This document shows positions 1-11,857 of a stretch of DNA of 64,000 bases, one piece after another. Source of the DNA: Macrothele yani (taxonomy: Eukaryota; Arthropoda; Arachnida; Araneae; Macrothelidae); assembly GCA_039090855.1 (NCBI GenBank), contig CM077025.1, forward strand, positions 102,714,489 through 102,778,488, in the 5' to 3' direction. Position 1 is the first letter of the stretch; each line of letters begins with the position of its first letter. The notes beneath the pieces were generated by a model, which saw only the letters and a program-made list of their open reading frames with translations, made no database searches and had not been told where the DNA came from. The translations under genes were made by a program, and so were the position numbers.

Positions 1-270
1 AACCAAATGATAGCAAAAAGCAGAATTCCACAAATCTGCAGAAGAATCTCATGCCTGGTTTGTAACAGTTGGTAGTATGCAAAATGAACTGTTCATGCTG
101 CTATGTAGGGATGCTAATTGACATGTGCATAAGCTGATTATATTCCTAACATGTAGGATGTATTTAACCTCAATTTTCAGAGCTCTGTGAAGGGTCCATT
201 TCTAATGCACATGTAATTTTATGAAGGATATGTTTTTAATGCTCAAATTTTGTGAGTATAAAAAAAAAAA
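1..270 (+). repeat. Divergent fragment of the hAT core family
   Basis: This stretch aligns by eye, in the same orientation, with the distal parts of the two long repeats at 15923-18407 and 53941-55815. Shared words include the AATCTCATGCCTG block near 46-58 and the GGTCCATTTCTAATGCA block near 194-210. It is more diverged than those two are from each other and continues beyond the left edge. It ends near a poly-A run at about 260-277. No terminal repeat or coding frame is visible. Confidence 0.6.
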
Positions 271-429
271 AAAAAAGTACCCAGAAGGAATCATTCAACC
301 GAGAGGAAAATTGGTGTACATAGGAAAGGAACTGATTACAATTCCAGGGCAGTTGGGCCATTTTTTCAGATAAAACAAGTCGGAAAAAGTCAGTAAGTCG
401 TAGTGCTACATCTGGCTAAGATACAAAGC

Positions 430-1325
430 AGTTACGTGGCATAGGCGCATATTGTTCACGGACACTGTCCTGAGGTATAGCATACCAGATGGCCATCAAA
501 TTGCGGGCCAAAATGCCGACATTCTGGGATGGGTGAAGGTGGTGTCCCATCATGTCCCAAACATGTTCGATTGATGAGAGGTCAGGCGATCAGGCTAGTC
601 ATGGAAAATTGCTGACATTATGGAGGCAGGCCTGGAAGAACTGTGCCGTGTGTGGCCAGGCATTCTCCTGTTGAAAAATTACATGGTAATGCTGAGACAC
701 AAATGGCAACACAACAGTTTGTAGAATGTCACTGACATACCGTTGAGGCGTGACGGTGGTACGGAGGACTACCAAGGGTGTCTTGCTATCGTAGGAAATG
801 GCTCGCCAGACAGTCACTCCCGCTGTGCGAGCTGTGTGACATTCCACAGTAAAGACAGGATCCGTGCACTAGTCGGGTCATGTCCAGACGTGTGCGCTGG
901 TCATCGATGCTGAGTGCAAATTGTAACTCATTACTGAAGACAACACGATACCACTGAACACCATCCCACATTGATCGGGCCTGACAGCACTGCAACTGGC
1001 GTCAGTGATGCTCGCTGGTTAGTGGTAGGCGACGGAGTGGCCTCCTAGAAGGTAGTCCCCATGCCGCAAATCATCTGACAACAGTCCAGATAGCCACTTC
1101 CGTGCCTGTGGATGACACAATATGGCCACAGATGGTTGAGAGAGATGAATTCTGTTCTGTTTGTGTGGCTCTCACAATCGCCCGATTCTCACGTTCTGCC
1201 GCTGTCCTCAGCTGTAACCCACATGCCGCTGGGTTGTGCACGCTCCTTGACCCATTGGCACCAACATCGTCTAATTGCTGCGTCGCTCCAACTCAAATGA
1301 CTGACAATATGGAGACTTGATCAAC
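430..1325 (-). pseudogene. Degenerate Tc1-like transposase remnant
   Basis: On the minus strand, frames at 847-599 and 995-786 encode pieces typical of Tc1-type transposases. The motif VIFQQENAWPHTAQ carries the second catalytic-region block, where family members have QQDNARPHTA, so the catalytic D appears to have become E. VVFSNELQFALS corresponds to the usual VVFSDESRF block and has lost its D as well. Further upstream pieces lie near 1000-1320 in other frames. Both acidic catalytic blocks are damaged and several frameshifts are needed, so it is dead. No terminal inverted repeats were recognised. Confidence 0.7.
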
Positions 1326-1514
1326 CAGCTTCTCTCAGAAAAGAGAAGCAACAGAATAATTAAAAATAATGTTTCAGTGGGAAGATTATTTTTTAATTAT
1401 TTTCATATTCAGCCCAGCGGTACTTGCATGCAAAGTTTCGTCAGGGTTGAGCAACTTTCTTGGGGTACTTAATTTTTTTTTTTTTTTTTTTTTTTGGCAA
1501 AGAGTGTATATATA

Positions 1515-2751
1515 CACTATATTGAAGTCACCGGACACCCCTTCAAAAGCAAATGAACAGATCCACTGTGTTGTTAAGATGCGCAGTACAGCTGCAAACA
1601 ATATAAAAACAAGCCTGCAACTGGCCACAATCGTATTGCACTGTGAGGTTGAGTGAAAATGATGCGGCAGGAGAGAATTGACTTTGAGAAAGGAAAGATT
1701 GTTGGGTGTTATATTAGTGGGTTGTCATAAGAGAAACCGAGAGGTGTTTAAACATACCCAAGTCAACTGTTTAGGATGTATGGAATAAGTGGAAGACACA
1801 TGACGTGCCTGAAGTGGCAAAACGTACTGGCAGACCAAAGAAAATCAGTGATAGAGGATGTCGAAGCCTCAGGAGAGTTGTCACAGCTAATCGAAGGAGT
1901 ACTGCACAAGACCTCAGTGTACAGGTGAGTAAAAATACTGAAAACTCAGTATGTACACGTACCATTCGCCGAGAACTTCATTCATGGGTTACCATGGTCG
2001 TGTGGCTGCTCATAAGCCTTTCATCTCCACTCGGAATGCTACTCGCCGTTTAGCATGGTGTAAAGAACATTTATTGTGGACCGTAGATCAATGGAAACGG
2101 GACCTATGGACTGATGAATCCAGATACACGATTCATTAGTCTGATGGCCATGTGTGGGTATGGTGGCAGCCGGGGTAACACTATTTACCACAGTGTACTG
2201 TTCCTATGGTCAAGTTTGGAGCTGGCAGTGTACTTGTGTTAGGGTGTTTTTCATGGTATGGTCCCGACCCATTGGTTATCGTGGACAAACCTGTTAACCA
2301 GCATGGCTACCTAGATATTCTGGATAATTATGCCCTACCAACCCTGTGGCAATACTATGGAACTGAGCCTTGTTGGTACTAGAAAGATAATGCACCGAGC
2401 CATAAAGCAAGGACTGTTACAGCGTGGTTTGATGATAATTCTGTGTCGTGTGTGGACTGGCCAGCACAGAGCCCTGATCTTAATCCCATAGAGCACCTAT
2501 GGGATGAATTAGAGCACTGCATAAGAAGTTTGGAACCAAGGCCTACTACTAAGCAACAGTTAGCGGTAGCATTATGTACTGAATGGAAGCGCATACCTAT
2601 CGCTGTGTTCCAAAACCTTGACGAAAGCATGTTTCAAAGGGTCAGCGCATGCATTAAGTCCAAAGGTGGACTGACACCGTACAAATGTATGTCAAAAAAT
2701 TCTATGTTGTGTTTCTCTTCTAGGTGTCCGGTGACTTTTGTCAATATAGTG
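1515..2751 (+). mobile_element. Tc1-like transposon copy 1 (degenerate, full length)
   Basis: The terminal inverted repeats begin CACTATATTG and include CACCGGACACC at the left and GGTGTCCGGTG at the right. Both ends are flanked by the TA dinucleotide expected of Tc1/mariner target duplication. The 1,237-bp element has the usual size for the superfamily. A second copy of the same family lies at 52542-53768. A (TA)n tract and a long T run adjoin the left end. The encoded transposase is broken (next entry). Confidence 0.88.
1659..2700 (+). pseudogene. Tc1-like transposase, broken
   Basis: A start at 1659 opens MMRQERIDFEKGKIVG, followed by an early stop. The frame is then picked up as VAKRTGRPKKISDRG, the basic linker after the N-terminal helix-turn-helix region. 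LWTDESRYTIH near 2105-2138 is the first DDE block, with its D kept. The second block, NAPSHKARTVTAWF, is preceded by a stop in place of the expected QQD tract near 2380. SPDLNPIEHLWDELEH near 2470-2518 holds the catalytic E block. Several stops and frameshifts mean no full protein can be made. Family proteins are about 340 residues. Confidence 0.85.
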
Positions 2752-4218
2752 TATATACATATATACTTCTTAAGAATAAAAAAAAATCCTCGTAACAACT
2801 TTATTTTGGCGAGAGTTTAAAATTTGGGGTGGAAATCCTGCAATGAATTTTAGGCTTTGGTTGTTGTTAACCCACTTCTAGAATGTTGAGATTATGTATC
2901 AAATCCAATGGAAGAGGTCTGACATTTTGAGCTCTGACAATGAAAAAAAGATACAACTACTGGGCTGGCATTATCAGCTGCATATGCAATATCTTCATTT
3001 AACACTAGCAAGATTTTTGATGTCATTCCACAAATGCCGCAGAGAAATGATTCCATGGAAAAATTAATAATGCTCCATATTGCAAAGTTCTTTAGATTCC
3101 TGGATATTAAAAAAAATAAGAGTCTAAAGTGAGTTTTTCTGGTATGTACCATTGTTATAAACACATTCTACTACTGCATTTAATCAATAGTTTTTTTTAC
3201 AATAAAGTTTGTGTCAGATCCTTTGGATTTAATTATAAATGGGCACAACTGTACAACAAAGTCCAAAGAGTTACCACATTTTAAAGATAAAGTGAGTTCT
3301 TTGCTAAAATTGATGTTATATGGACAAGGTTTGTCTACATACTCCTAGTAGTTCTGAATCCTATTTCATTCAGTGATAAGTCTCAGTTTTTTTTTTTTTT
3401 TTTTTTTTTGCCATAATTTATTGAACCATTTTTCATTTTTTTAAAGTAGGTTGATATCCATGGCAGAATAGAATTTTGTGAATCTGGCACAGGAGTTTGA
3501 ATAAAAAGGCAACATGCTGTGGAACTGATTCAAGGAGAAATCTTCATTCTGTCCCAACTTCTGTTTTCTGTTTTCGGAACTTTCCTCCATTTTCAATCTT
3601 ATGTTCAAATACAAGGTGTCGCACTCGCTACTTTACCCAATTATTTTTTTTATCAATAACATTGTGAATAATTACAGGCTGTACTTGTGTCACTATGTGA
3701 TAGTTTTTTTACCTTCTGTCAGTTGTATCCTCAGCTGTGCCATCCCCACCCCACAATTGAGGGGGGAATAGCTAGAACTAATAACTAGCATGTACGATTA
3801 CTCTGCTCTCAAGACATAGTTGAGAAATCCCTCTCCTTCTATCAGGCATGAGTATGTGCATTGCAGGGGATATTGATTTTATACCAAAAAAGAAAATTAC
3901 ACATTCCATTCTTGTATTTCACTTGTGTTCATTGAAATACATATATGCATTCTTAAAAAATCCAATTTTGCTTTACATTTCAGTGTGGAAATATTTATAT
4001 CAAGTAGTGGCACACGGAGAACCGCAATCTCAAATGCAAACAAATCTTGGAAGTACTTCCAAAAGATTATCTGCAACAGTATTAAAAATACTAATACACG
4101 TGTATAAAAATTGAAGAAGAAAAAATTCCCCTCCTAATTATCTAATTACTATGCTTAATATCCTTACTAAACATGTTGAACATAAAACACAGATTTTAAA
4201 ACATTGACATCATCTTAC
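2752..4218. other. Unassigned interval, no gene recognised
   Basis: There is a minus-strand open frame of 90 codons at 3164-2892 containing the Cys-rich bit FLCGICGM. It could be an exon downstream of the minus-strand candidate below, but the phase does not fit and I do not claim it. Near 3540-3620 is a weak match to the interior of the hAT core family (TTTTCGGAACTTTCC). A half-palindrome around TCCTCAGCTGTGCCATC at 3729-3745 is also found next to the Sola-like element at 45250-45290. Long T runs lie at 3387-3409. Confidence 0.5.
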
Positions 4219-4346
4219 CCGTGTCATCATCGCCAATATGGCTTTCAACTTTAATTGTGGGGTTTTCACTATCATTTTCAGATTGTGATACCTCAGTCTT
4301 GGTCAAAAGTGTGTCCTTCATGGCCCACATATAAGTGAAGCAATGT
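4219..4346 (-). CDS. Candidate internal exon of an unrecognised minus-strand gene
   Basis: Read on the minus strand, this 128-bp block starts after a good acceptor (TTATTTTACAG) and ends at a consensus donor (GTAAGATG). One frame is open throughout and reads HCFTYMWAMKDTLLTK, then an acidic, serine-rich tail ending SHIGDDDT. The open frame needs two bases from the preceding exon. The block at 4918-4794 leaves exactly two (GC), making an Ala codon at the junction. I do not recognise the protein. The agreement of splice signals and phase is the only support. It could be a pseudogene or a fortuitous pairing. Confidence 0.42.
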
Positions 4347-4793
4347 CTGTAAAATAATAATAATACATGATATTAACAAAACAAAGTAAATGTGCACGAA
4401 ATTATGCTGTTTTAGAGTCGTTATGTTTTCGTTCCTGTGTGCTCAGATTAAAGTAGGACAAAACATAAACTGAAAAAAAAAAAAAATATATATATAGGAC
4501 ACACACACACTCACACACACATTAAAAAAAAAAAAACGTGTTTTCTACATAGTTTAGGAATGTGACTGTTTCCAGAATCAGTAAAGACTCATGTAAGGAA
4601 AAACATTTCCAGATGTTGCCCCATTGGCAAACCAGCAAATAATAAGTTAGCTCTCTGATTGGCTAGACAAATGTACAAGACATTATTCTAGATGCCATTT
4701 GAAAATGGTAACTTTCCCATACAAATGCTCATGCATTGCTTCTCTAAAGATATGAGTAACAAGGAAGCCATTGATAAAACTTCAAATACTTAC

Positions 4794-4918
4794 GCCATGG
4801 CATCCACATCACTTTCTGTTTGGTAACAGTACTGTTGTTCACAAGAGATTTCAGACTGCATGAGGTGGATATGTAAGCTGAAGCCAGAATTATATGGTCC
4901 TCAGAATGCTGTTGTGAT
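4794..4918 (-). CDS. Candidate 5' coding exon of the same minus-strand gene
   Basis: On the minus strand an acceptor-like TTTTTTGCAACGCAG precedes this 125-bp block, and a strong donor (GTAAGTATT) follows it at 4793. The frame that matches the downstream candidate exon has a stop near its 5' end and then an ATG at 4861, so coding would begin MQSEISCEQQYCYQTES and continue DVDAMA into the next exon. Thus 4918-4862 would be 5' untranslated sequence. The product is not recognised. An alternative frame is open right through but does not keep phase with the next block. Confidence 0.4.
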
Positions 4919-5430
4919 CTGCGTTGCAAAAAAGTTAATACTCTAAGTAGAATATGAGGCTGTATTATGGAAGGATACATTGATTCTGCTGATCAGGAAA
5001 CCTGTGGAGGTTGTAACCACCATTATGATGGATGAGTGGGCCACAAACAATTTCAACCGGCGTGGATACAATTAATCATTCCATGCAGTTTGTGAACTTA
5101 GAGACTCCAGAGTAAAGAGAAAGTAACTGGAAACTATTAAAATGACATTTAATGCCAGAAAAAAAAATGATCAATTATACCCTAAAATATGTTTTTAGGT
5201 GAAACTATGAACTTTTGTCACAGCATGTTTTTTTATGCTTTAATCAAAATTAGAGCTGTCCAACTTCCATACAGCCATAGGTCACGGTTTTTAGAAGGAC
5301 TGGATGGCAGGCCACATTTTTTAAATATTAAGTGATCCAAAAGTCACACAAAACTTTAAAAATCAATCATTTTTTGAGTTTTGACAATAGTGAAATGCAG
5401 TTTGCACAATATCTACGGAACCTGCAAGTG

Positions 5431-5638
5431 TAGTATATAATTTGTGACTACAGACTTATGGTATTGAGATAGAATGAAAATACCAACGTTTACCACAATA
5501 AAAGGTTTATTATACATCAACATAGTTTCACAAAGCATTTGGCTCGGCATCATCAGATGCTGAGTCAAACGCTTAGCGAAACTATAGTTGATGTATAATA
5601 AACCTTTTATTGTGGTAAACATTGGTATTTTAATTATA
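5431..5638. mobile_element. Palindromic Penelope tail-only insertion
   Basis: The 208-bp insertion is flanked by a perfect 10-bp duplication, CCTGCAAGTG (5421-5430 and 5639-5648). Its two halves are inverted copies of one sequence: AATACCAACGTTTACCAC at the left mirrors the GTGGTAAACATTGGTATT at the right. The same tail lies downstream of a Penelope endonuclease domain at 24370-24480 in this window, so this is a Penelope-like tail dimer without coding sequence. The central part holds hammerhead-ribozyme-like sequence (separate entry). Confidence 0.82.
5521..5556 (-). ncRNA. Hammerhead ribozyme-like motif in Penelope tail
   Basis: On the minus strand the conserved CTGATGA box (5556-5550) is followed by a stem II region TGCCGAGCCAAATGC, then GTGAAAC, and a short TATG/TT segment ending at the expected cleavage region before GATG. 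Penelope-like elements are known to carry minimal hammerhead motifs. The stem II partner has drifted, so cleavage is doubtful. The inverted arm (5557-5592, plus strand) keeps GCGAAACTATAGT but its CTGATGA box is altered. Confidence 0.55.
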
Positions 5639-6389
5639 CCTGCAAGTGCAGATTTGCGATGTTTTCACTCACTCAGAGATGTTCGGAGTGGGAAAGGACC
5701 GATGTCTTGTTCGACGCCGCAGCGGGTGATTAAAAGATTTGAGGAGGCCAGAACTTTGGTAGCAAGCTCACAATATGGAAGACCAGTAATGTCTGTTTCA
5801 GCTGCAGCTACAGTTTCACAGGAAATCCAAAAACATTTCGATGGCATTTGCACAAGGAGGGTCAAGTGCTCATTAAGTGATGCATTGAACTGGCATTTCG
5901 TATCGGACTATTTGGAGAGCACTAAGACTAGTCCTTTGCAGACATCCATACAAAATTCAACATCTTCAGGAACTGAAAGTTCCTGATTTTGTGAAACATA
6001 GAGATTTTGCAACATGGATTTTTCAGCAAATGGATGAAAATGAGAACTGGTTGCTAAATGTTTTATGAACAAATGAAAAGCAGTTTACTCTCAATGAAAC
6101 AGTAAACACACAACTCTGCCATTTGGAGAGTGGAAAATTCCTAGGCTGTTACAGAAATTCCACTCCATTAGCCAAAAGTCACAGTGTAGTGTCCATTCAT
6201 GCCGTCTTTCATTATTGGCCCCTCTTTCTTTGAGGAAATCTGTGATACTGCTTTCAAAACCTTTTCTATCACAGGTGGGCATTACGCAGAACTTTTATGA
6301 AACAGCATTACACCAAGCTTGCAAGTACATGCACTGAATACTGCAATATTCATGCAAGACAGAGAGAGCACCACTGCACATCATGTCTC

Positions 6390-9118
6390 CTGTCAAGCAG
6401 TGGCGGCTTTTCAGGTGAAGTACCTCTTCACCTATTTTACTCAAAATAAAGTTTTATTCAGTATTTTTTTATAATATATTCTTTTTTGCCTTTATTCAGT
6501 TCCAAAATACTCAAAATTTTGAATAGATATTAATTCACGTGGCGCGCTCCATACGGAAAACAAATCCTTATACGCAAAACAGTGCAAGTGAAGAGCCGAA
6601 ATGAGAATGCTTGGAAGTCTGCAGTTTTACGCCGAGTTGCCATGGTAACCGTGACGTCACCCTCCCCAATCTGCTCGCTCAAGTGAAGTGTTTCAGCTTC
6701 ACGCGCCTTACCTCTGCATCTTTCAGTTTTTGAGCGTAAGGTCGTGAGAGATCACGGTGGAGTGGGCGGACTACCAGGGTACCATGCAATCTGCTCGGGC
6801 TTTTTCCTTGTGGTGCTGCGGTACATTATCTTCCGAAAGGAATTTGTTCTTTCGTGCTTTGTGATTATTTGTTAAAAGCTTTAACTGATATTTTAAGTTT
6901 GTGTACAATTTAACTGATAGTGATAGTTTGTAGTATGCATCCTGTGGACGACATTGTTTGTAATTTATTGCAAACTCCATTTACTCTGTGGAAAGATGAA
7001 GATGAAAGAGACATTTTGCTTCAAGGACGACCAACGGATTCACTGACAATTGTTGCCAAGAACGAAATCAAGAAGAGCGGTAAATCTAACAATATTAATT
7101 TTAAAAATTGTTGGTTTACTGAATATAAATGGATTTGCAGCACTTCTGTGTTAAATTTTTTTTTTTTTTTTTTTTTTTTTGGGCCTGCTTACTTTTTAGT
7201 AATAAACATTCGGCGTGGAATAAAGATGGATTCTCAGATTTATTAAGCGTAACACGGTCACTTCATAAACATCGTGATTCTAGCGAACACCTGAAATGCA
7301 GATTAATGTTAAGGAATTTTGAAAAAATTCAAAACACCATTGCCAATGCCCTGAGGAAGAATGCTAGGCTTTTGAAAACGCATTTTAACAAAAACGTTTG
7401 TTTAAATACTTTTCCTGCAGACAGTGATTGATGCAGTATTAGTCTATACTGTATTTGAGCAAACAAGAACTAGCATTCCATGGCCATGACGAAAGCATGG
7501 GCTCGATAAATCGTGGAAATTTCATTGAATTACTTTCATTGTTGATATGAAGGTTCTTTAGAAATTGAAAATCAATACGAAAGGATAAAAAACTATGCAA
7601 AATGAATTAATTGAGTGTATTTCTGAATATATAAATGATCACGTCAAAAATTAAATAATTTTTTATTGTTGATTCGGAAGGTGTATTGGTTGAGGGATTT
7701 TTGGGTTTCCATGATGTGAATGAAGATAGAATGTCAGGAGCTTTATACAAAATGCTAGAAAAAATTTTGGAACAGTCTGATTACCAACACAAATAAATAG
7801 GACAATGTTACGATGGGGCAAGTATAATGTCTGGACACTTAAATGGGCTACAGAAAAAAAAGTCAAGGATAAAGCTTCTCAAGCTGTTTTTGTTCAATGC
7901 TTAGTTCATCGTTTGAATCTTGTATTACACCAAAGTTTTTCTAAAATTTGTAAGTGTCGAATACTTTTTGCAAGCCTCAGTGGAATTGCTTCGTTTGTTC
8001 ACCATTCTGTGAAGCGGTCTTATACACTTATATCAACAACCGCAAGATGGAGACCAACCATAACAGAAACTCAATGGTCCTCCACTTCGAAATTAGTAAG
8101 TGTAGTTGTTGAAGATTGGGATAAATTGAAGGAAGTGTTCGGATTTCTGACGAATAGCGAACAATCAGACAAAAAATCAATTCATCTTGCCAAGGGGTTT
8201 TTGAATGATATGAACACTTTCGAATTTACATTTTTGGCTCCACCGATCTATTGTTCGAACTTTTGAAGAAAAATAACTAAACATAAACTACTGTGTAACT
8301 CAAATTTAAAAAAAAAAAAAACCTCGTGAAATTTTGAGCCATAAAAGGAACGATGAGTTATTTGAAACACAGTTTGGAAAAGCTAGCAAAATCACAGAAA
8401 TAAGCACGGAAATATGCTGCTCTTCCACAGGAAACAATTTTTCAAAATTATAAACAATTGTATTTTGATTTTGAAATTTTGGACCACATTCTTATGGAAA
8501 TGGATATAAGATTTCAAGACTGTAAGAAACTTCAATTTGTCTGACTTGCTGACACAACCAAATTCGAATAATTTAATGCATGCTTTCCCACTCGCGCTCT
8601 TGAAAATCTACATTTTTACGGAAACATATTTACTAAACACCAGCGCTTTAAAAATGAACTGAGTCTTGTATATGCCGATGAAAAATTAAGGAATATATTG
8701 ACTCAAGAACTCCTTCGAGTGTTTCACGGAGACAAAGACATTTTTACAGAAGATTATAAATTGGTTTTCCTCATTTTAACAATTCCATCTACAAGTGTGC
8801 CAGTGGAAAGAAGTTTTCTGAAAAGAATACAAACTTGCTCAAGAAACACTAGTTTGCAAGATAGACTTGCTTCTCTGGCAAATATTTCTATTCAGGAAGA
8901 CTTTTTATTGATGCTCACGAAGAAACAATCATCTAACCATCTTATGACGACATAATCGACAAATCTGCAGCTTTAAAAGGAAGAAAAACTGATTTAATAT
9001 ACAAAAAATAAGTAAGTCCTCATTAAGGGATTTTCATTGTAGACCGTATATATCTTTTCATACTGCTCTTGTACCTCTTCACCTATTTTTCCAACCACGA
9101 GCCGCCACTGCTGTCAAG
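6390..9118 (+). mobile_element. hAT transposon, ZMYM1/TTF-type, nested (6398-9110)
   Basis: A perfect 8-bp duplication CTGTCAAG (6390-6397 and 9111-9118) brackets an element with termini CAGTGGCGGCT at the left and AGCCGCCACTG at the right. Subterminal GTACCTCTTCACCTATTTT occurs at both ends in direct orientation. At 2,713 bp it has the size of an autonomous hAT. It sits inside the transposase region of the older mariner-like element. Confidence 0.92.
6935..8955 (+). pseudogene. hAT transposase (TTF zinc finger, DUF4371-like, dimerisation), broken
   Basis: A likely start at 6935 gives MHPVDDIVCNLLQTPF, followed by the TTF-type region FKNCWFTEYKWICSTSVLN. A T run of about 24 bases interrupts it, and the domain resumes as WACLLFSNKHSAWNKDGFSD and SLHKHRDSSEHLKC. 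The catalytic region includes CLVHRLNLVLHQSFSK near 7900-7945 and TTARWRP near 8034. The C-terminal hAT dimerisation block is VPVERSFLKRIQTCSRN near 8797-8850. At least four shifts or stops break it. Relatives are annotated as ZMYM1-like or TTF/hAT dimerisation proteins in animal genomes. Confidence 0.82.
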
Positions 9119-9659
9119 CAACACTCTTTAAGTCGCCATTTAGAGAAAATTTTGTGATCTTTATAATGATAGGCAAAACACGCAACAAATCATGTGATCA
9201 ACTGTCCTTTCAACATGAACGGTCACCTAGGCCTCCAGACCTTACACCATGTGATTTTTGGTTATAGGCTACCTGAAGCCATAGGTGTACAGAGATCGTC
9301 CCATTTCATTGGGCATGTTCAAAGATTCTGTCCGATAACATGTGTCAGCCATACTAAAGGATATGCTGTTTAATGCTGTCCATGGTGTCTTCTCTATCTG
9401 TTAGCAGTGCTCACGAATGATGGGCATCACATTGAGCACTTATCGTAAGTAACGCTGTGCAGATATTGCATCAATTTATCTTGTAATACCCACTATTAAT
9501 CATTCGACAACCATGAATAAAACTAGTATGTCCAATAGTTTTAATTTAATAAAAAAATCCCATGTCACTCTGTGCATTTCTATGCAAACCGCATTGTGCA
9601 ACTGTCAAAACTCAGCGAATTATTGATTTTTAGTTTTGCGCAACTTTTGGATCACCCAG

Positions 9660-11000
9660 TATATAAGATGATGTAAATATAAAGAAGTCCTACTTAATTT
9701 ATTAAGCTTTTAAGCTCTTTTGATTCATATCAGAACAGTTGAAATTCAAAAATTTTAGAAAAAAAAAATCTTGCACTTAATAAAAGGACTGTGGGCCATT
9801 AAATTCCATTAACAGTTGTTCTATACCCACTCTTGTGCTTGTCACTGAAATTCAAAGTAATTGCTCAAGAGCAGAACCTCATTCACACTGTTCCTGTATT
9901 TTGACTTTATGTGCGTAAAACCTTGAAAATCCGGCAACTTCAAAAATCCTGCACTTTTCTGATTTCGTTTTCGTCAGAACATCCGATGCTTCACCAATAA
10001 CCATGGAAATCTCTCATGTACCGTCTCAACAACACATCACGAGATCATCCGATCTCAGTGTGTGAATTGCCGATGGCCGCCTACGTGTAACATCGGGAAG
10101 TTTCTCAAATTCGTCATCTCATTTAGCCACGCTGAAGTGACACAGACCAATGATGCGATGAATTGCCGTGTACATTTGAAATGCGTGTCGAACGTGTGAT
10201 GATATCTGTGCTTCGTGGTGGCGGTACATGGATTCAATCGTGTAATGACATCTGCATCAGCCTTTCTGATGCATCACGGTAATCGCCTTCACGATGTATC
10301 ATAATTTCATCAATCGAAAAACCATAACACCGGTGTAAAATTCACATCGGATTTTCGCGATGTATCAATGCATTACCCAGCCCTAGCTGCTGCTTTAACT
10401 TTTTTCAGGTTTTTGCCTAACCACTTGCCAAATTCAATTTTTTCAATAGTTTTATAATAAACAGTACAAAAGGTAATTGCCAATATTTTCGCTAAAACTT
10501 TTTTTGCCATCGCCAAAGTGATTTTTTCGCAAATTGAGAAGAAAGCGATAGGCAGCACAACCCCTGCTTTACGAAATGCCCATTACACAATTTTTGGGTA
10601 GCTTCAGAAATCAAGAATTTTCATAAATTCGGGACTCGTTCAGTCTTGTCGATGCCTGATTTTCGAGGTTTTATTGTATTCCGTGAGTCAATTTCAACTG
10701 AGAGGTAGTGCTATCAAATTCTTGGATAGCTTCCTAGAGGAAAAACAAAATGAAATGAAAACTGAAAGACCCCCTTCCCCACCCCCAAAAAATACACAAG
10801 GTTTTTTAATTAGTGATTGCTGGTGAAAAGGCTGTATTTGATTCTGACAAATCAGGGCAGGATACTTCTGGTCATTTGCTTGTCATTGGCAACTAAAACT
10901 AATTTTTGCAGAGGAAAAATTAAATAATTTCCAGTTGCCAACAGTAAGCTGCAGACAACACAATTTAATTTCTCCTTCATGCTTGCTAACTCTTCCAATT
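9660..11000. other. Unassigned interval with one CpG-rich repeat
   Basis: No coding region recognised. Between about 10050 and 10385 the sequence is richer in CG dinucleotides than its surroundings, with repeated GATG/CATC-type words. It ends TACCCAGCCCTAG, which reads CTAGGGCTGGGTA on the other strand, a form seen at ends of small DNA transposons. I could not find the matching left end, so it is not called an element. Confidence 0.4.
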
Positions 11001-11212
11001 TTTTATTTTTTTATTGGGTATTTAGCGACCACCATGAGCAACTCAATGGGCTATAAGAAGTCACCCATCCCTAATTTAAGGCCACTGACTCTAGGGAAAG
11101 GGCAGAGCCAGTGGTGCAAGACAAACACAACATCCATGCCTCACCAAGATTTGAACCCGTACCCAACTCAGATGAATGATCATAAGCCAGTGCTTAGCCC
11201 ACTGCGGTGGCC
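11001..11212 (-). mobile_element. tRNA-headed SINE (family 1), copy 1
   Basis: The minus strand carries the family plan: a tRNA-like head with a B-box-like GGTTCAAATCTTGG, a middle with CCACTGGCTCTGCCC, then AGCCCATTGAGTTGCTCA and a tail GTGGTCGCTAAA. A target duplication TTCCAATT lies at 10993-11000 and 11213-11220. Other copies are at 14079-14287, 15518-15725, 22046-22268 and a tail fragment at 57004-57075. Confidence 0.85.
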
Positions 11213-11857
11213 TTCCAATTCAGGAAAAATATAACAGTTAAGCTATCTGTCCTGCAGTTTTAGTTACCTTGGTAAATCTCCCTCTTTTATATGCTCAGGA
11301 GTTAATCCAGGTTTTTAAAGATGTCACCCATTTATGTGAAATTTTGCATTTTTTTTTTTGTGTGTGTGTGTATGTATGAAATTTTGCCTATTTTTCTGTT
11401 AGCAGCAATTTTTCCAAAAACATTGTTAAAAAAAAAACTCAAAAGTACACAAAGGTTTAAAGGCAGTGTGGATTCATAGATAGGATCATCATGATCAGAT
11501 TAGGACTTGAAAAATGCCACTTTCCTGATGCAAGGATCATCATTTGGCAACTAAACAATAAATTGGTCTCAGCAAGTAAATAAGAAATCCAGTTGCCTGG
11601 CCAGGTATGTAAAAAAAAATAAATCTGCACTAACTGCACTTACACAGCAAAATAAACAGTCTGAATGCCAAAAAAGAAAGAAAAAAACAACAGCACATTA
11701 GTTAAACATGACAATATTCAAAATGCATCTTAAACTAAAGTAGTTTTAGCGTAAGATGCATCTTTGCCATGTCTTCATTCATTCACAAAAAATAGTTTTG
11801 TTAAAATGAAATTTTACTTGGTAATAATTGATGACATGGCCATTCCTGGACTTAATA

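Larger units (their letters stand above)
5328..9659 (+). mobile_element. Mariner-like element (degenerate) with two nested insertions
   Basis: Inverted ends share GTGATCCAAAAGT and, after a few differences, GAGTTTTGACA and TGCGGTTTGCA-like words (left 5332-5405, right 9655-9585). TA flanks both sides. Transposase remnants are read on the plus strand: QRVIKRFEEARTLV near 5723, DENENWLLNVL near 6034-6066, and after the nested hAT, PDLTPCDFWL near 9237 and VYRDRPISLGM near 9289. The last two are typical of mariner-family C-termini. Stops and shifts are frequent. Removing the nested pieces at 5431-5638 and 6398-9110 leaves roughly 1.4 kb, the normal size. Confidence 0.8.

Noticed and set aside
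2892..3164. Cys-containing minus frame as a third exon of the upstream candidate gene
   Set aside because: The acceptor-consistent phase does not match the donor at 4219 and no second Cys pair forms a clear zinc finger.
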